A stretch of 33,673 bases of DNA. Origin: Planctomycetota bacterium. Lineage in GTDB: Bacteria; Planctomycetota; B15-G4. The DNA lies in NCBI GenBank assembly GCA_003644265.1, contig QNBX01000031.1, forward strand, positions 1 through 33,673, given 5' to 3'. Of the stretch, positions 15,447 to 23,822 are shown piece after piece. Position numbers and translations under genes: made by a program. The notes beneath the pieces are model-generated. The model was not told the DNA's origin and did not search any database. It saw nothing but the letters and a program-made list of their open reading frames with translations. How positions within the stretch are numbered: the first letter of the stretch is position 1; every line of letters begins with the position of its first letter.

Positions 15447-17876
15447 ATGCGTATTCCCTCCATGATGCCGATTGGCCTCCTCTCCGGCGCCCTGCTGCTG
15501 GGCGCGAGTCTCACCCCCGCGGACGCGGGCACGCCCGAGCAGGCGGCGGTGGTGATCAAGAGCACCGGAAGTTTCTTAGGCAACGGCGTCCTCATCGACG
15601 ACACCTGGGTCCTCACGACCGCGACGATCCTCGGCGGATCGCCCCTTCTGAGCGAGCTCACCGTGACGGTAGGGGACGCCAACCTGGACTCGGTCGACGG
15701 GACCGAGCAGACGGTGAGTGTTGCGAATTACATCCTCGCCCAGCCGCCGTACGACATCGCCTTGATCGAGTTCGCCTCCCCGGTGGCCTATAGCCCAGCG
15801 GTTCTGCCGATGAGCTTGCCGAGCAACGGCGCCGACTTCACCGGTCAGACCTCGGATGTCACCGGTTGGTGGACCACCGACCCGTGTGCCAACGGAATCG
15901 ACAACCTGCTGGCGTCCCAGCCAATGCCGGTCATCTCGAACGCGGAAGCAGCAAGCTACTTCGGAAACGATGTCAATCCGTGGCATCTCGCGATCCTCGA
16001 CGGGGCGAGCACGTTTCACCACGGCTCCGGAACCGGGGTCTACGTCGAAGAGAACGGGCAGGCCACGCTGGGCGGCCTAGTGAGCTTCGGAGCCTCCAGC
16101 GGTGGCTGCGCTGACGGGTCGTTCCCGACGGTCTGCACGCGGGTCTCGTACTTCGTTAGTTGGATCGACAGCCAGCCCATCGATTGGACCCCAGGGACGA
16201 CGCCTCTCGCCGTCGGGGAACTTCACAATGCACTCATTACTGATTACTACACGACCCACGCGCCCACGCCAGCGTCACAGTTGACGTCCGACGACGCGGT
16301 TGCGATCCTCGATAACCTGGGTACGTCGGCCATCGCACTCGGCCTGAACGCGACAGAGGTCCAGTCAGCCGTCGCCTCCATCATGCCCATCATCGAGTGC
16401 GGGGGACCGCTGAGCGTCCCGCCTTTCCCGACCTCGACGGGGTGGACCTTCCCCGATCCGCCGATCGTGTTCGACTACACGATGTCGCAAATCGCGCCTG
16501 TGTATGGCTCGCGCATCTGTAGCACCCTGGAGGATCTCCAGGTCTACCAAGTAGCGAACAGCCCGACGCCGCAGGGGATGGTGTCCCACATGAGCCAGAC
16601 ACTCAATTCAATAACGTGGACCGCCGTCGAGCAGCCGGCCGTGGACATGTACTTGGACGTAGCCAGCCACTCTCAGCAACTGTGGTTCGAGCCAGGGCTT
16701 CCCGGTGGCTCTTTGGGAATAGATTGGATCGGAATTCTCGGCGCGGACGCAGCGGGTGCGATGTCGGGCATGTGTTGTCCCCCGTACGGGCCGGCCGTCG
16801 GCGCCGCGTTCTTTTCACTGGCTTACGCTCTCGAGAGTCACGCCCCCCCCCCGAAGGTTCCATACGGCGGACTCCCTCACACCGCCCTGGGAAATGCGCT
16901 GGTCAGCTCGCTAGAGGCGCCCGGCCTAAGCCAGCTCCACATCATTGCGGCGCCGACAACGACTGCGTTGGATGGCGCCCATATTGCCTACAACAATGCG
17001 GCAGGGCCGGCACTTTTCCACGAGGTGTTCATGGCGCCCATCGACCCGCAGAACGCGCTTCCGTCGGGGGCGTCTTTGAAGCTGATCAGCCAGGGAACCC
17101 TCAACGGCGTGGATGAGAGACGGGTCGGCACGCTGACAGCCACGAAAGTTGGGAGCTCGATTCAGTACGACGCGGACTTCAGCAGCATCGGGTCGACCAC
17201 GCAAACGATCGAGGTGTACGACGGCAACCAGCGCGTTGCGAGCGTGAGCGGTCACAGTGGCGTGGCCTTTACCGCCGACGGCTGGCTCGAGGGCTTCTTC
17301 CGCGGTTGGCCCGCGGACAACTGGAGCCCCTCGTTCGGATCATCCACGCTCATCACGATCCCCGGCGGCCCGACCGTCATGGGGAACCAGGTGAACATCA
17401 TCGCGGAGAATGTGACGTTCTCTCCGACGAACTTGTCGAGCATGCGGGTGCATATTCAAGACATCCCACAGCTGACGCTCATCGATGAGCAGACTTGGGG
17501 TTTCGAGTGGAACAACGAGGGCTTTGCCCTGCCTGGCGTCAACGGCGACCCGCTGTTTGTCGGCTCGGGCGATCTGACCGCGGGCAGCGCCAACCCCCTG
17601 GAGTTGAGCAACGCCGCGCCGCTCGCGAACGCCGCGCTCTTCTGGAACCTGCAGAGTGCGCCGGTGAACTTCAAGGGCGGCACGGTCGTGCCCGGTGTGG
17701 CGTTCTACGTGTACCCGTTCACGACCTCGGCCGCGGGCGAGATCTCTGTGAGTCTCGGTGTCCCCTCCACGGGGCTGCCGGTGGGTACGGAGTTCTGGCT
17801 GCAGTGGCTGATCCAGGACAGCATGGCGGTGCACAACTACGCGTTTTCCAACGCGATCAAGGGGGTCAGCCCCTGA
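15447..17876 (+). CDS. Secreted protein with inactive trypsin-like domain
   Basis: This 809-residue exported protein starts with a signal peptide (about 1-27). Residues about 34-240 have the S1 trypsin layout: GNGVLIDDTWVLTTATIL (45-62), YDIALIEFASPV (102-113), GSGTGVYV (193-200) and the trypsin ending FPTVCTRVSYFVSWI (226-240). The catalytic residues are mostly lost: His of the family TAAHC is Thr60, and Ser of GDSGGP falls at Gly195; only Asp103 remains. It is therefore probably a pseudoprotease that binds rather than cleaves. Residues about 245-690 are unrecognised. The last roughly 90 residues are homologous to the end of the metalloprotease at 5278-7056. Base use looks less GC-biased than in neighbours, and transposase relics lie on both sides, suggesting acquisition by transfer. 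Confidence 0.72.
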   Translation: MRIPSMMPIGLLSGALLLGASLTPADAGTPEQAAVVIKSTGSFLGNGVLIDDTWVLTTATILGGSPLLSELTVTVGDANLDSVDGTEQTVSVANYILAQPPYDIALIEFASPVAYSPAVLPMSLPSNGADFTGQTSDVTGWWTTDPCANGIDNLLASQPMPVISNAEAASYFGNDVNPWHLAILDGASTFHHGSGTGVYVEENGQATLGGLVSFGASSGGCADGSFPTVCTRVSYFVSWIDSQPIDWTPGTTPLAVGELHNALITDYYTTHAPTPASQLTSDDAVAILDNLGTSAIALGLNATEVQSAVASIMPIIECGGPLSVPPFPTSTGWTFPDPPIVFDYTMSQIAPVYGSRICSTLEDLQVYQVANSPTPQGMVSHMSQTLNSITWTAVEQPAVDMYLDVASHSQQLWFEPGLPGGSLGIDWIGILGADAAGAMSGMCCPPYGPAVGAAFFSLAYALESHAPPPKVPYGGLPHTALGNALVSSLEAPGLSQLHIIAAPTTTALDGAHIAYNNAAGPALFHEVFMAPIDPQNALPSGASLKLISQGTLNGVDERRVGTLTATKVGSSIQYDADFSSIGSTTQTIEVYDGNQRVASVSGHSGVAFTADGWLEGFFRGWPADNWSPSFGSSTLITIPGGPTVMGNQVNIIAENVTFSPTNLSSMRVHIQDIPQLTLIDEQTWGFEWNNEGFALPGVNGDPLFVGSGDLTAGSANPLELSNAAPLANAALFWNLQSAPVNFKGGTVVPGVAFYVYPFTTSAAGEISVSLGVPSTGLPVGTEFWLQWLIQDSMAVHNYAFSNAIKGVSP

Positions 17877-17888
17877 TCTGAGCTATGC

Positions 17889-17928
17889 CCGGGTGGCGGC
17901 ACCGTGCAGCAGCGGCGCTGCCACCCGG
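17889..17928 (+). terminator. Terminator-like stem-loop after the pseudoprotease gene
   Basis: The arms ccgggtggcggc (17889-17900) and gctgccacccgg (17917-17928) pair over 12 positions with a single G-U wobble and a 16-base loop. It starts 12 bases after the stop codon at 17876. There is no U-run after it, so it may act with Rho or as a 3' end stabiliser rather than as a classical intrinsic terminator. Confidence 0.55.
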
Positions 17929-17963
17929 CGCTGCCACGGGTGTAACGCTCACTGCACGTCGTC

Positions 17964-18246
17964 TCACGCTGCCTGCCCGCCCTCAGTTCCCTGGTACACG
18001 CTCCATAGCGCGTCTCAACGGTTGGACTTGACGGCGGTTCGCAGGTTCAGCACGTGCTTGCCGCCGTCCTGAGACCAGCGCATGCCGCTGCGCTTCAGGC
18101 GGCCATTGACGATGGTCTTGAAGGTCGCCTCGACAGAGGGCAGGGCCGCATCCGATCGGCAGTCCACGCCTCCGGTACTCGGCGTATCGCATCTTGCCTA
18201 CCCTCCTCCAGTTCGACGTCATGGACAAGGTCACCAACGCCACCAA
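17964..18246 (-). pseudogene. Frameshifted C-terminal remnant of an ISKra4-like transposase
   Basis: Read on the minus strand, two overlapping frames join into a typical transposase end: MRYAEYRRRGLPIG in one frame, then VEATFKTIVNGRLKRSGMRW and the following HVLNLRTAVKSNR in another. The frame changes by one base between 18135 and 18148. A TGA at 18015-18017 sits where TGG (Trp) is expected before DALWSVYQG, and the ancestral end is probably TGA at 17964-17966. The N-terminal catalytic part is absent. The pattern of MRYAEYRxxGLPIG, VEA and LKRSGMRW is what I associate with ISKra4-family transposases. It is dead from three causes: truncation, frameshift and nonsense. Confidence 0.65.
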
Positions 18247-18461
18247 TGAGATCGGAGACGAGCAATTGTAGTCGTCGCCAGTCTCTGCGCGCGTTCGTCC
18301 GTTAGGGGAGGGGCGCGCTGCGGGATGGGTGCAGGCCAGGCCGCTCGCGAGCGAGCGGGCATCCAGACCCGCTCGGGTGCCCGTGCAGGCGCGGCGATCG
18401 CGGCTTGGCAACGAGCACGAGGCCAGCGCAGACAGAGGCCCTGAGAGGTGGGTCGGGGGCG

Positions 18462-19853
18462 TCAGTCGGCGGGCGCGGGCTCGTCAGTGGGCTCCGCATC
18501 TTGCTTGACGCTGAGCGGCGTCTCGGCCAGGGGCGCCGAGCCATCCGTGTCTGCCTCGGGCCGCCCGGCCATCAGTGACCAGGGCATGACCTGGTCCCGG
18601 CCGGCGTGCTTGGCGGCGTAGAGCGCCTGGTCCGCCGCGGGGCTGACCTCGGCCAGGGACTGACCGTGGGAGCTGTCGGCCACGCCGAAGCTGGCGCTGA
18701 AGGGCGGCACGGGTCCGCCGGCGAGGGCCCGCGCCAGTCGCTCGCGCACGCGTCCGGCTACCGCGGTGCCGTCCACTTCGGTGGCGCCGGGCAGCAGCAT
18801 CAGGAACTCCTCGCCCCCCAGGCGTGCGATCAGGTCGCCCGGGCGCAGGGTGTCCTGGAGCGTGCTGGAGAACACGCGCAGGGCGCGGTCGCCGGCGTCG
18901 TGGCCGTGCCGGTCGTTGAGCTGCTTGAAGTGGTCGAGGTCCGCGGTCACCACGGCGAAGGCCTGACCCGGCGCGCACACATCGCGCGCCTTGGTCTCCA
19001 GCGAGCGCCGGTTGAGCAGCCCGGTGAGCGGGTCGGTCTCGGCCTGCAGCTGGGTCTTGGCCAGTACGCGCACCATGCCGACGCGCCCGCCGGTCTGGTT
19101 GGCGATCTGCTCCAGGTCCAACTCGGCGCCTGGGGGGATGGGCTCGGAGGTGGGGCGCGGTGCGTGGATCACGCCGATGGCGAGGCCTCCCGCGGTGACC
19201 GGTACGCACAGGGCGGCGCAGCTCCCGGCCCCGCGGCCGCGCAGCTTGGGGCAGGCGTCCAGGGACTCGCTGTCGGCGAACGACATGACCTTGCCGCGGC
19301 GCACGGCCGGGCAGGACATGGGCTCGTCCACACCACAGCCCGGGGGGGTGCTGTCATGGCCGGGCTCGGCCAGCACGCGGCGCAGGTGAGCCCGGCTGTT
19401 GTCGGCCAGCAGGAACTCGAAGCCGCCCTCGGGCAGCACCTGACCCACGGCCAGAGAGGCCACGCCCAGCACGGCCAGCTCGTCGTCGGCCATCTCGAGC
19501 GCGCTGTGGAGTTGCGACTCCAGCTCGCGCCGGCGCGACTGAGCCACGATGGTCTCCTGGTACGCCATGATCGAGCTGCGGTCCGCCGCGATGGCCCTGC
19601 GCAGGGGGCGCACCAGGTAGGCCCACAACAGCGGGTAGCAGATCAGGGCCAGCAGGGCCGCGCGCAGGGCGCCCTCGGCGCGGCGCGACGCGAAGCCGTC
19701 GGGCAACAGACCCAGGGCCAGGGTGAGCGTGAGCTCCACCGTGAAGACGATGGCGAGCACGAGCAGCACGCAGCGATGCAGGGGGATCTCGGCGGCGCGC
19801 ACGCTGGTGCCGTCAGCGGCGGGGCCGCTGGCAAGGGGGCTTGGGGATGTCAT
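18462..19853 (-). CDS. Membrane-bound diguanylate cyclase (GAF-like plus GGDEF)
   Basis: This 463-residue protein makes the second messenger cyclic di-GMP from GTP. Two membrane helices (about 28-50 and 63-81) are followed by a short coiled segment, a GAF-like sensor domain (about 125-262) and a GGDEF domain (about 270-430). The active site is GGEEF (346-350), and the allosteric inhibitory site RPGD (337-340) lies five residues before it. Substrate and metal signatures TDPLTGLLNRRSLE and DLDHFKQLNDRHGHDAGD are intact, so it should be an active, product-inhibited enzyme. The GAF domain carries several Cys (173, 181, 201, 212, 216) that might sense redox or bind a metal; that is inference. The acidic Pro/Glu/Asp C-terminal 35 residues look disordered. 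Confidence 0.9.
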   Translation of the reverse strand: MTSPSPLASGPAADGTSVRAAEIPLHRCVLLVLAIVFTVELTLTLALGLLPDGFASRRAEGALRAALLALICYPLLWAYLVRPLRRAIAADRSSIMAYQETIVAQSRRRELESQLHSALEMADDELAVLGVASLAVGQVLPEGGFEFLLADNSRAHLRRVLAEPGHDSTPPGCGVDEPMSCPAVRRGKVMSFADSESLDACPKLRGRGAGSCAALCVPVTAGGLAIGVIHAPRPTSEPIPPGAELDLEQIANQTGGRVGMVRVLAKTQLQAETDPLTGLLNRRSLETKARDVCAPGQAFAVVTADLDHFKQLNDRHGHDAGDRALRVFSSTLQDTLRPGDLIARLGGEEFLMLLPGATEVDGTAVAGRVRERLARALAGGPVPPFSASFGVADSSHGQSLAEVSPAADQALYAAKHAGRDQVMPWSLMAGRPEADTDGSAPLAETPLSVKQDAEPTDEPAPAD

Positions 19854-20035
19854 GGCAGAGGAGGCAGGTCAGAGCTGGGGTGGACATCCCACCTGTCGGC
19901 CTGGGCGCGACAGGACCTGCAGTCTGAATCCCGCTCGCCACGAGCTGCTGGGGTCTGCCGCCGATGGGGGGGGCGACGCCTGCGCGGGCTGTCCCGAACT
20001 CGCCCGGGTCTTCGGCCTCGCAGGGGAGGCGGCCC

Positions 20036-21070
20036 TCAATCCTCGGCCAGCAACAGCGCCGCCACCTCCGCGTGGAGGGCCGCGCCGGGGTGCCCGTCGC
20101 GGGGGCTGGTGACCAGCTGCTCGACGGGGCGGCCTGCCAGCAGGGGCCCCAGGTCGATCACCCGGGCCGCTCCCGCCTGCTTGAACAGCGCCGCCACCTT
20201 GGCGCTGAGCGCGCGCGTGGCCGGCACCGCGGCCAGGTCCGGGAACACGAGCACGGTCAGCGCGGCGCCGTGGGCCCGGGTTCGCTCGGCCAGCGCCAAC
20301 AGGTCGGCGCGGTGGCGTTGCCAGATCTGTGCGTCGGCGTGGGCCCGCTGCAGCGCGTCGCCGTGCTCGCTGGCCAGGGTGCTCAGAGCCCGCCGGCGCA
20401 GCACGCGCCACCAGAGGGCGTCCGTCAGGTACGAGCTGCCGGCCATCCAGCTCAGGGCTGATGAGCTGCCCGCGGTGGGATCGGCGGGCAGGGCAAAGGG
20501 CTGCTCGCGCCCTGCCAGGTAGCTCGGATTGAGGATGTCGTTGGGCACATAGGCCAGCACGACCTCGTCAGGGGAGCGCCCCAGCTGCGCGGCCATGCCG
20601 TCGATGGCCTCGCGCTGGTTGCTGGTGTTCCAGCCGCACTGGGCCACGATCACGGCGGCGCTGCCGGGGCCGCGCGCCGCGCCCACCAGGTCGGGGAAGC
20701 GCTGCTCCACGTCGTCGACGCCCTGCCCGGCGGTGAACGAGTCGCCCACGAAGAAGATCAGCCGCTCGATGCCGTCGAGGGCTCCGACGTGGTCGCGATC
20801 GCGGAAGCCCAGCTCGTTGATGGGCCGCCAGTGCCGCTCGAACCAACGCTGGGAGGAGAGCGTGCGGTTGACGTTGTCGGACTGCACCGCGAGACCCCAG
20901 CAGGCCAGCTCCGCGGCGCTCAAGGCCAGGGCCAGGGCACCCAGGGCCAGGGCCGCGCGCGCCGGCGCGCACGGCTCCGAGGTCCGACGGCGCTGCCACC
21001 ACGCGGCCAGGCCCAGCAACAGCAGCCCCAGGGCGGCGGGCGCTCCTGCGGTGAGCAGCGGGTCGGGCAT
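20036..21070 (-). CDS. Membrane-anchored SGNH/GDSL-type hydrolase
   Basis: This 344-residue protein has two N-terminal hydrophobic segments (about 7-26 and 37-62) followed by an SGNH hydrolase domain facing the periplasm. Block I is FFVGDSFTAGQGV with the nucleophile Ser111; Gly146 and Asn148 in CGWNTSNQ may form block II; Asn177 in VPNDIL is block III; and Asp325/His327 in SPRDGHPG form block V. The catalytic set is therefore complete. Relatives remove or transfer acyl groups on polysaccharides, lipids or peptidoglycan; the substrate here is not known. The gene lies 56 bases after the coiled-coil lipoprotein gene and 182 before the diguanylate cyclase, all on the same strand. Confidence 0.78.
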   Translation of the reverse strand: MPDPLLTAGAPAALGLLLLGLAAWWQRRRTSEPCAPARAALALGALALALSAAELACWGLAVQSDNVNRTLSSQRWFERHWRPINELGFRDRDHVGALDGIERLIFFVGDSFTAGQGVDDVEQRFPDLVGAARGPGSAAVIVAQCGWNTSNQREAIDGMAAQLGRSPDEVVLAYVPNDILNPSYLAGREQPFALPADPTAGSSSALSWMAGSSYLTDALWWRVLRRRALSTLASEHGDALQRAHADAQIWQRHRADLLALAERTRAHGAALTVLVFPDLAAVPATRALSAKVAALFKQAGAARVIDLGPLLAGRPVEQLVTSPRDGHPGAALHAEVAALLLAED

Positions 21071-21126
21071 GGGCGCGGGCAGCCGGGGCGAGGGCGGTGA
21101 GCTCGCCAGGATACGCGGGCGGCGGC

Positions 21127-21636
21127 TCAGCCCTGGTCAGGCAGCGGCTGCTCGAGGGCCTCGGCCGCGGCCGGCGCCTCGCTGTGCATGGCGGCGCGAG
21201 CCTCCGTCACGGCCAGCGCCAGCTCGTCATAGGCGGCGGCCACGCCCTGGCGCAGCTCGATCGCGGCGTCCGCGCCCTGACGCTTGAGCTCAGCGAGCTT
21301 CCCGGCCAGCACCTCGCGCTTGGCCTCGACCTCCACCAGGGCCTGATCCAGGCTCTGCTTGGTCTGGCCGGACAGCTTGGCCGCGTCCTGCTTGAGCCCG
21401 GCCAGACGCCCGTCGAGCTGGTCCATCTGCTCGCCCACGGCCGTGGCCAGACGCTGGGCGCCCAGTTTGGCCAGGTCGCCCAGTTCGGTGCCCAGCTCAC
21501 CCAACTCGCGGGCGCTGTCGTCCAGTTCGGCCCGCACGCGCGAGAGCTGGTCGGCGGTGGCCGGATCGGAGCAGCCGGGCAGCAGTGTCACGGCCAGGCC
21601 GCAGAGCAGGATCGAGGTGGCGATGGGGGTACGCAT
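21127..21636 (-). CDS. Coiled-coil lipoprotein, function unknown
   Basis: The product is 169 residues. An N-terminal signal ends in the lipobox LLPGC, giving lipid-anchored Cys22. The remainder (about 28-155) is almost all predicted helix with heptad-like spacing of Leu and Ala and alternating Glu/Lys/Arg, typical of a long coiled coil such as those of Lpp-like or tether proteins. There is no enzyme motif. The start at 21636 has TGGAG about eight bases upstream; the frame is open further, but the extra N-terminus would push the signal inside. It may act as a spacer or a partner of the neighbouring SGNH hydrolase; that is inference from position only. Confidence 0.72.
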   Translation of the reverse strand: MRTPIATSILLCGLAVTLLPGCSDPATADQLSRVRAELDDSARELGELGTELGDLAKLGAQRLATAVGEQMDQLDGRLAGLKQDAAKLSGQTKQSLDQALVEVEAKREVLAGKLAELKRQGADAAIELRQGVAAAYDELALAVTEARAAMHSEAPAAAEALEQPLPDQG

Positions 21637-21775
21637 GGCAGCAGCTCCAGGAGGCGGTGAGCGAGGGGCGAGGGCGGACCGCACCACGCGCGTGGCGCGG
21701 CACGCCCACTGATTGCGACTCGGGGCCCGCTCGTTCAATCCTGGGGCGGGCTCGCGAGCGGGCGTGCCCCAGGCG

Positions 21776-22630
21776 TCAGCGCCGCGAGCCGGCGCTCTTA
21801 CCGCGCGTGGTCGTCTTGCCGGGGGCCTGCTTGCGCGTGGTCTGCTTGCGGGTCAGGGCGTCGGTGGTGCTGCTGCGCTTGACAGCCTTGGGCGATTCAA
21901 CGCGCTTGACGGCCTTGGGCGGCTCGGCGCGCTTGACGGCCTTGGGCGGCTCGGCGCGCTTGACGGCCTTGGGCGGCTCGGCGCGCTTGACGGCCTTGGG
22001 CGGCTCGGCACGCTTGACGGCCTTGACCGTCTTGTCGGCGGAGGGCGTTGAGGCCTTGGCTTGGTTGCGCGCGGGCGCCTTGAAGATCTTGAGCTGATTG
22101 CTCGAGATGGGGCCCGCGGACGGGGCGCTGGCATCGGCCCCAGTCTGGGTGGCGGTCGTCGTGGGCCCGCTCGCCTCCACGGGCTGGGACACGGCGATCA
22201 GCGTGTCGCGCACGGCGCTGACGCGGGTGCGGGCGCGGGGGTTGGCGGCGGCATCACGCACCAGATCGACCAGGCTCAGCATGCCGACCACGGCGCCCGC
22301 CTTGTCGACCACCGGCAGGCGGCGCACGCGGCGCTCGCGCAGCAGCTCGTGCGCCGCTTCCAGGCTGTCTTGTTCGCCGACGCTGGTGGCCTCGAAGGTC
22401 ATGGCGGCCGTGACCGGCAGCTCGTGCAGGGTGCGGCCCTGGATGGCGGCGCACATGGTGACGTCGCGATCCGTGACGAAGCCGGCCAGTTGGCCCTCGT
22501 CGGACACGACCGGGATGCCGCCGCAGTCCCCCTCCCACATGGCCTCTGCGGCCTGGAACAGGGACTCGTGGCTACGCACGGTGCGAGCCGGCGCGGTCAT
22601 CAGCTGCTTGACGGAAGTGATCTTGCTCAT
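21776..22630 (-). CDS. CBS-pair domain protein with lysine-rich repetitive tail
   Basis: This 284-residue protein has two CBS domains (about 8-62 and 75-128), which together bind adenine nucleotides. Landmarks are VKQLMTAPARTV, GIPVVSDEGQLAGFVTDRDV and RVRRLPVVDKAGAVVGMLSLVDLV. A linker rich in Ser/Thr/Ala (about 130-200) leads to five nine-residue units of the type KAVKRAEPP, then a Lys/Arg/Thr end (TRKQAPGKTTTRGKSAGSRR). The tail resembles the basic C-termini of bacterial histone-H1-like proteins and could bind nucleic acid or an acidic partner; that is inference. Stand-alone CBS pairs are usually about 140 residues, so half the protein is tail. The start at 22630 is the first Met before the CBS domain, and its ribosome site is weak. 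Confidence 0.82.
   Translation of the reverse strand: MSKITSVKQLMTAPARTVRSHESLFQAAEAMWEGDCGGIPVVSDEGQLAGFVTDRDVTMCAAIQGRTLHELPVTAAMTFEATSVGEQDSLEAAHELLRERRVRRLPVVDKAGAVVGMLSLVDLVRDAAANPRARTRVSAVRDTLIAVSQPVEASGPTTTATQTGADASAPSAGPISSNQLKIFKAPARNQAKASTPSADKTVKAVKRAEPPKAVKRAEPPKAVKRAEPPKAVKRAEPPKAVKRVESPKAVKRSSTTDALTRKQTTRKQAPGKTTTRGKSAGSRR
21875..22009. repeat. 27-bp tandem repeat, five copies, in the CBS protein tail
   Basis: Units lie at 21875-21901, 21902-21928, 21929-21955, 21956-21982 and 21983-22009, with a partial sixth copy from 22010. The second to fifth copies are identical as read; the first has several changes. Each unit encodes nine residues (minus strand), including KAVKR. The near-identity indicates recent expansion and makes copy number likely to vary between strains. 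Confidence 0.9.
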
Positions 22631-22770
22631 GATCGAGGCTCGTGGGGAGATCCGTGACGCGGGGAGTTGCTGCCCCCTGGGGCAACCGTCCATTGTAGCG
22701 ATGGAGCGCCTGGATTCCGACCGCGCGCGGGCCGGCTTTTCCAGCGGCTCGCTGCGGGTGTGCGCGGCCG

Positions 22771-23811
22771 TCAGAACCTGCGCGCGTCGCGCCGCAGCAT
22801 CCAGGCGTCCAGCTGCGCCAGGGCCGCGGCGGCCAGCGTGAACCAGAAACCCGCCAGCAGCGCCGTGGTGGCGAGTTGCTCCAGCTTGATGGACACCACC
22901 AGCAGCCCCAGGGCGAACACGTCCAGCATGGCCCATTCGTCCAGGGCGGCCGCCAGCCGGTAGCCGCGTGGGCCCGCCCCACGCCAGCGCAGCCACAGGG
23001 CGTTGAGCGAGCGCGCGACGGGCAGGGTCACCACGAACATGAGCAGCGACACGGCCAGCACGAGCTCCTGCTCCTGGAGCATGCGCCAGGCGGTGGCGGG
23101 CAGCTGGACCTCGTTGCGGAAGATGAAGCCCTTGCTCACCGCAAACAGGGGCAGGGCGAGGCCCGCGGCCAGGCTGGCACCCGCGGCCAGGCTCACGAGC
23201 CGCGCCGGCAGCTCAGCGCGGGGCGCGCGCTCGGGGCTCGCGCTCGGCACGCCCGGCGCGCTCGGCGGCGGAGCCCCGGCCTCGGTCCCCGTCCCTCGTC
23301 CCCGGGGCGAGCTGCAGCGCGCGGTCAGGCGGGTACACAGCATGGAGATCACGATGGCTCCGGCAAACATCACGATGCCCGGGTGACTCTCGCCGCGCGC
23401 CAGCTGCACGCTCGGGCCGAGCTGCAGCCGGATGGAGCCCACGAACATGCCCACGATGAGCACGTCGAGCATGGACCACTTGCCCAGCAGCTCGACCCAG
23501 AGCAGCGTGCGCTGGGGTGCCGGGGCGTGGCGCGGTCGCCGCAGCAGCGCGCTCAGCACCAGCAGCTTGCCGATGGGGAACACCATCGAGAACAGGAACA
23601 CGATGGCCGCCAGCACCGGCGTGTCGTCCAGCCAGAGCATCTCGATGCCACCCCAGATGGAGTAGATCTCGGGTTCGCTCGCGAGTTGGGTGAACTCCAC
23701 GGTCGGCAGGGTGTACGACCAGAACAGCGTGACCGTGGCGGCGAGCAACGACACCCAGGCCAGGCTGCGGGAGGTCACAGTGCCGGACATCTTGGGAGCG
23801 CACCCGCCCAT
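22771..23811 (-). CDS. Paraquat-inducible protein A (PqiA/YebS-like) membrane protein
   Basis: This 346-residue inner-membrane protein contains two PqiA-type halves, each ending in the family signature: LLGKWSMLDVLIVGMFVGSI (about 108-127) and ALDEWAMLDVFALGLLVVSI in the second half. There are about seven or eight helices. A Pro/Ser/Arg-rich loop of about 40 residues (SSPRGRGTGTEAGAPPPSAP and on) separates the halves. PqiA and YebS work with MCE proteins PqiB and YebT in lipid traffic between membranes; no MCE-domain gene is seen in this window. The usual Cys pairs of zinc-binding PqiA proteins are absent. Met8 (base 23790) is a possible alternative start. It lies 11 bases after the lipoprotein gene ending at 23823, so they are probably one operon. 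Confidence 0.8.
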   Translation of the reverse strand: MGGCAPKMSGTVTSRSLAWVSLLAATVTLFWSYTLPTVEFTQLASEPEIYSIWGGIEMLWLDDTPVLAAIVFLFSMVFPIGKLLVLSALLRRPRHAPAPQRTLLWVELLGKWSMLDVLIVGMFVGSIRLQLGPSVQLARGESHPGIVMFAGAIVISMLCTRLTARCSSPRGRGTGTEAGAPPPSAPGVPSASPERAPRAELPARLVSLAAGASLAAGLALPLFAVSKGFIFRNEVQLPATAWRMLQEQELVLAVSLLMFVVTLPVARSLNALWLRWRGAGPRGYRLAAALDEWAMLDVFALGLLVVSIKLEQLATTALLAGFWFTLAAAALAQLDAWMLRRDARRF

Positions 23812-23822
23812 CTGTGCGCGGC

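Noticed and set aside
21875..22009. CRISPR-like regular repeat
   Set aside because: Units are contiguous without spacers and keep the reading frame, so this is a coding tandem repeat. The same applies to 25-114 and 1771-1896.
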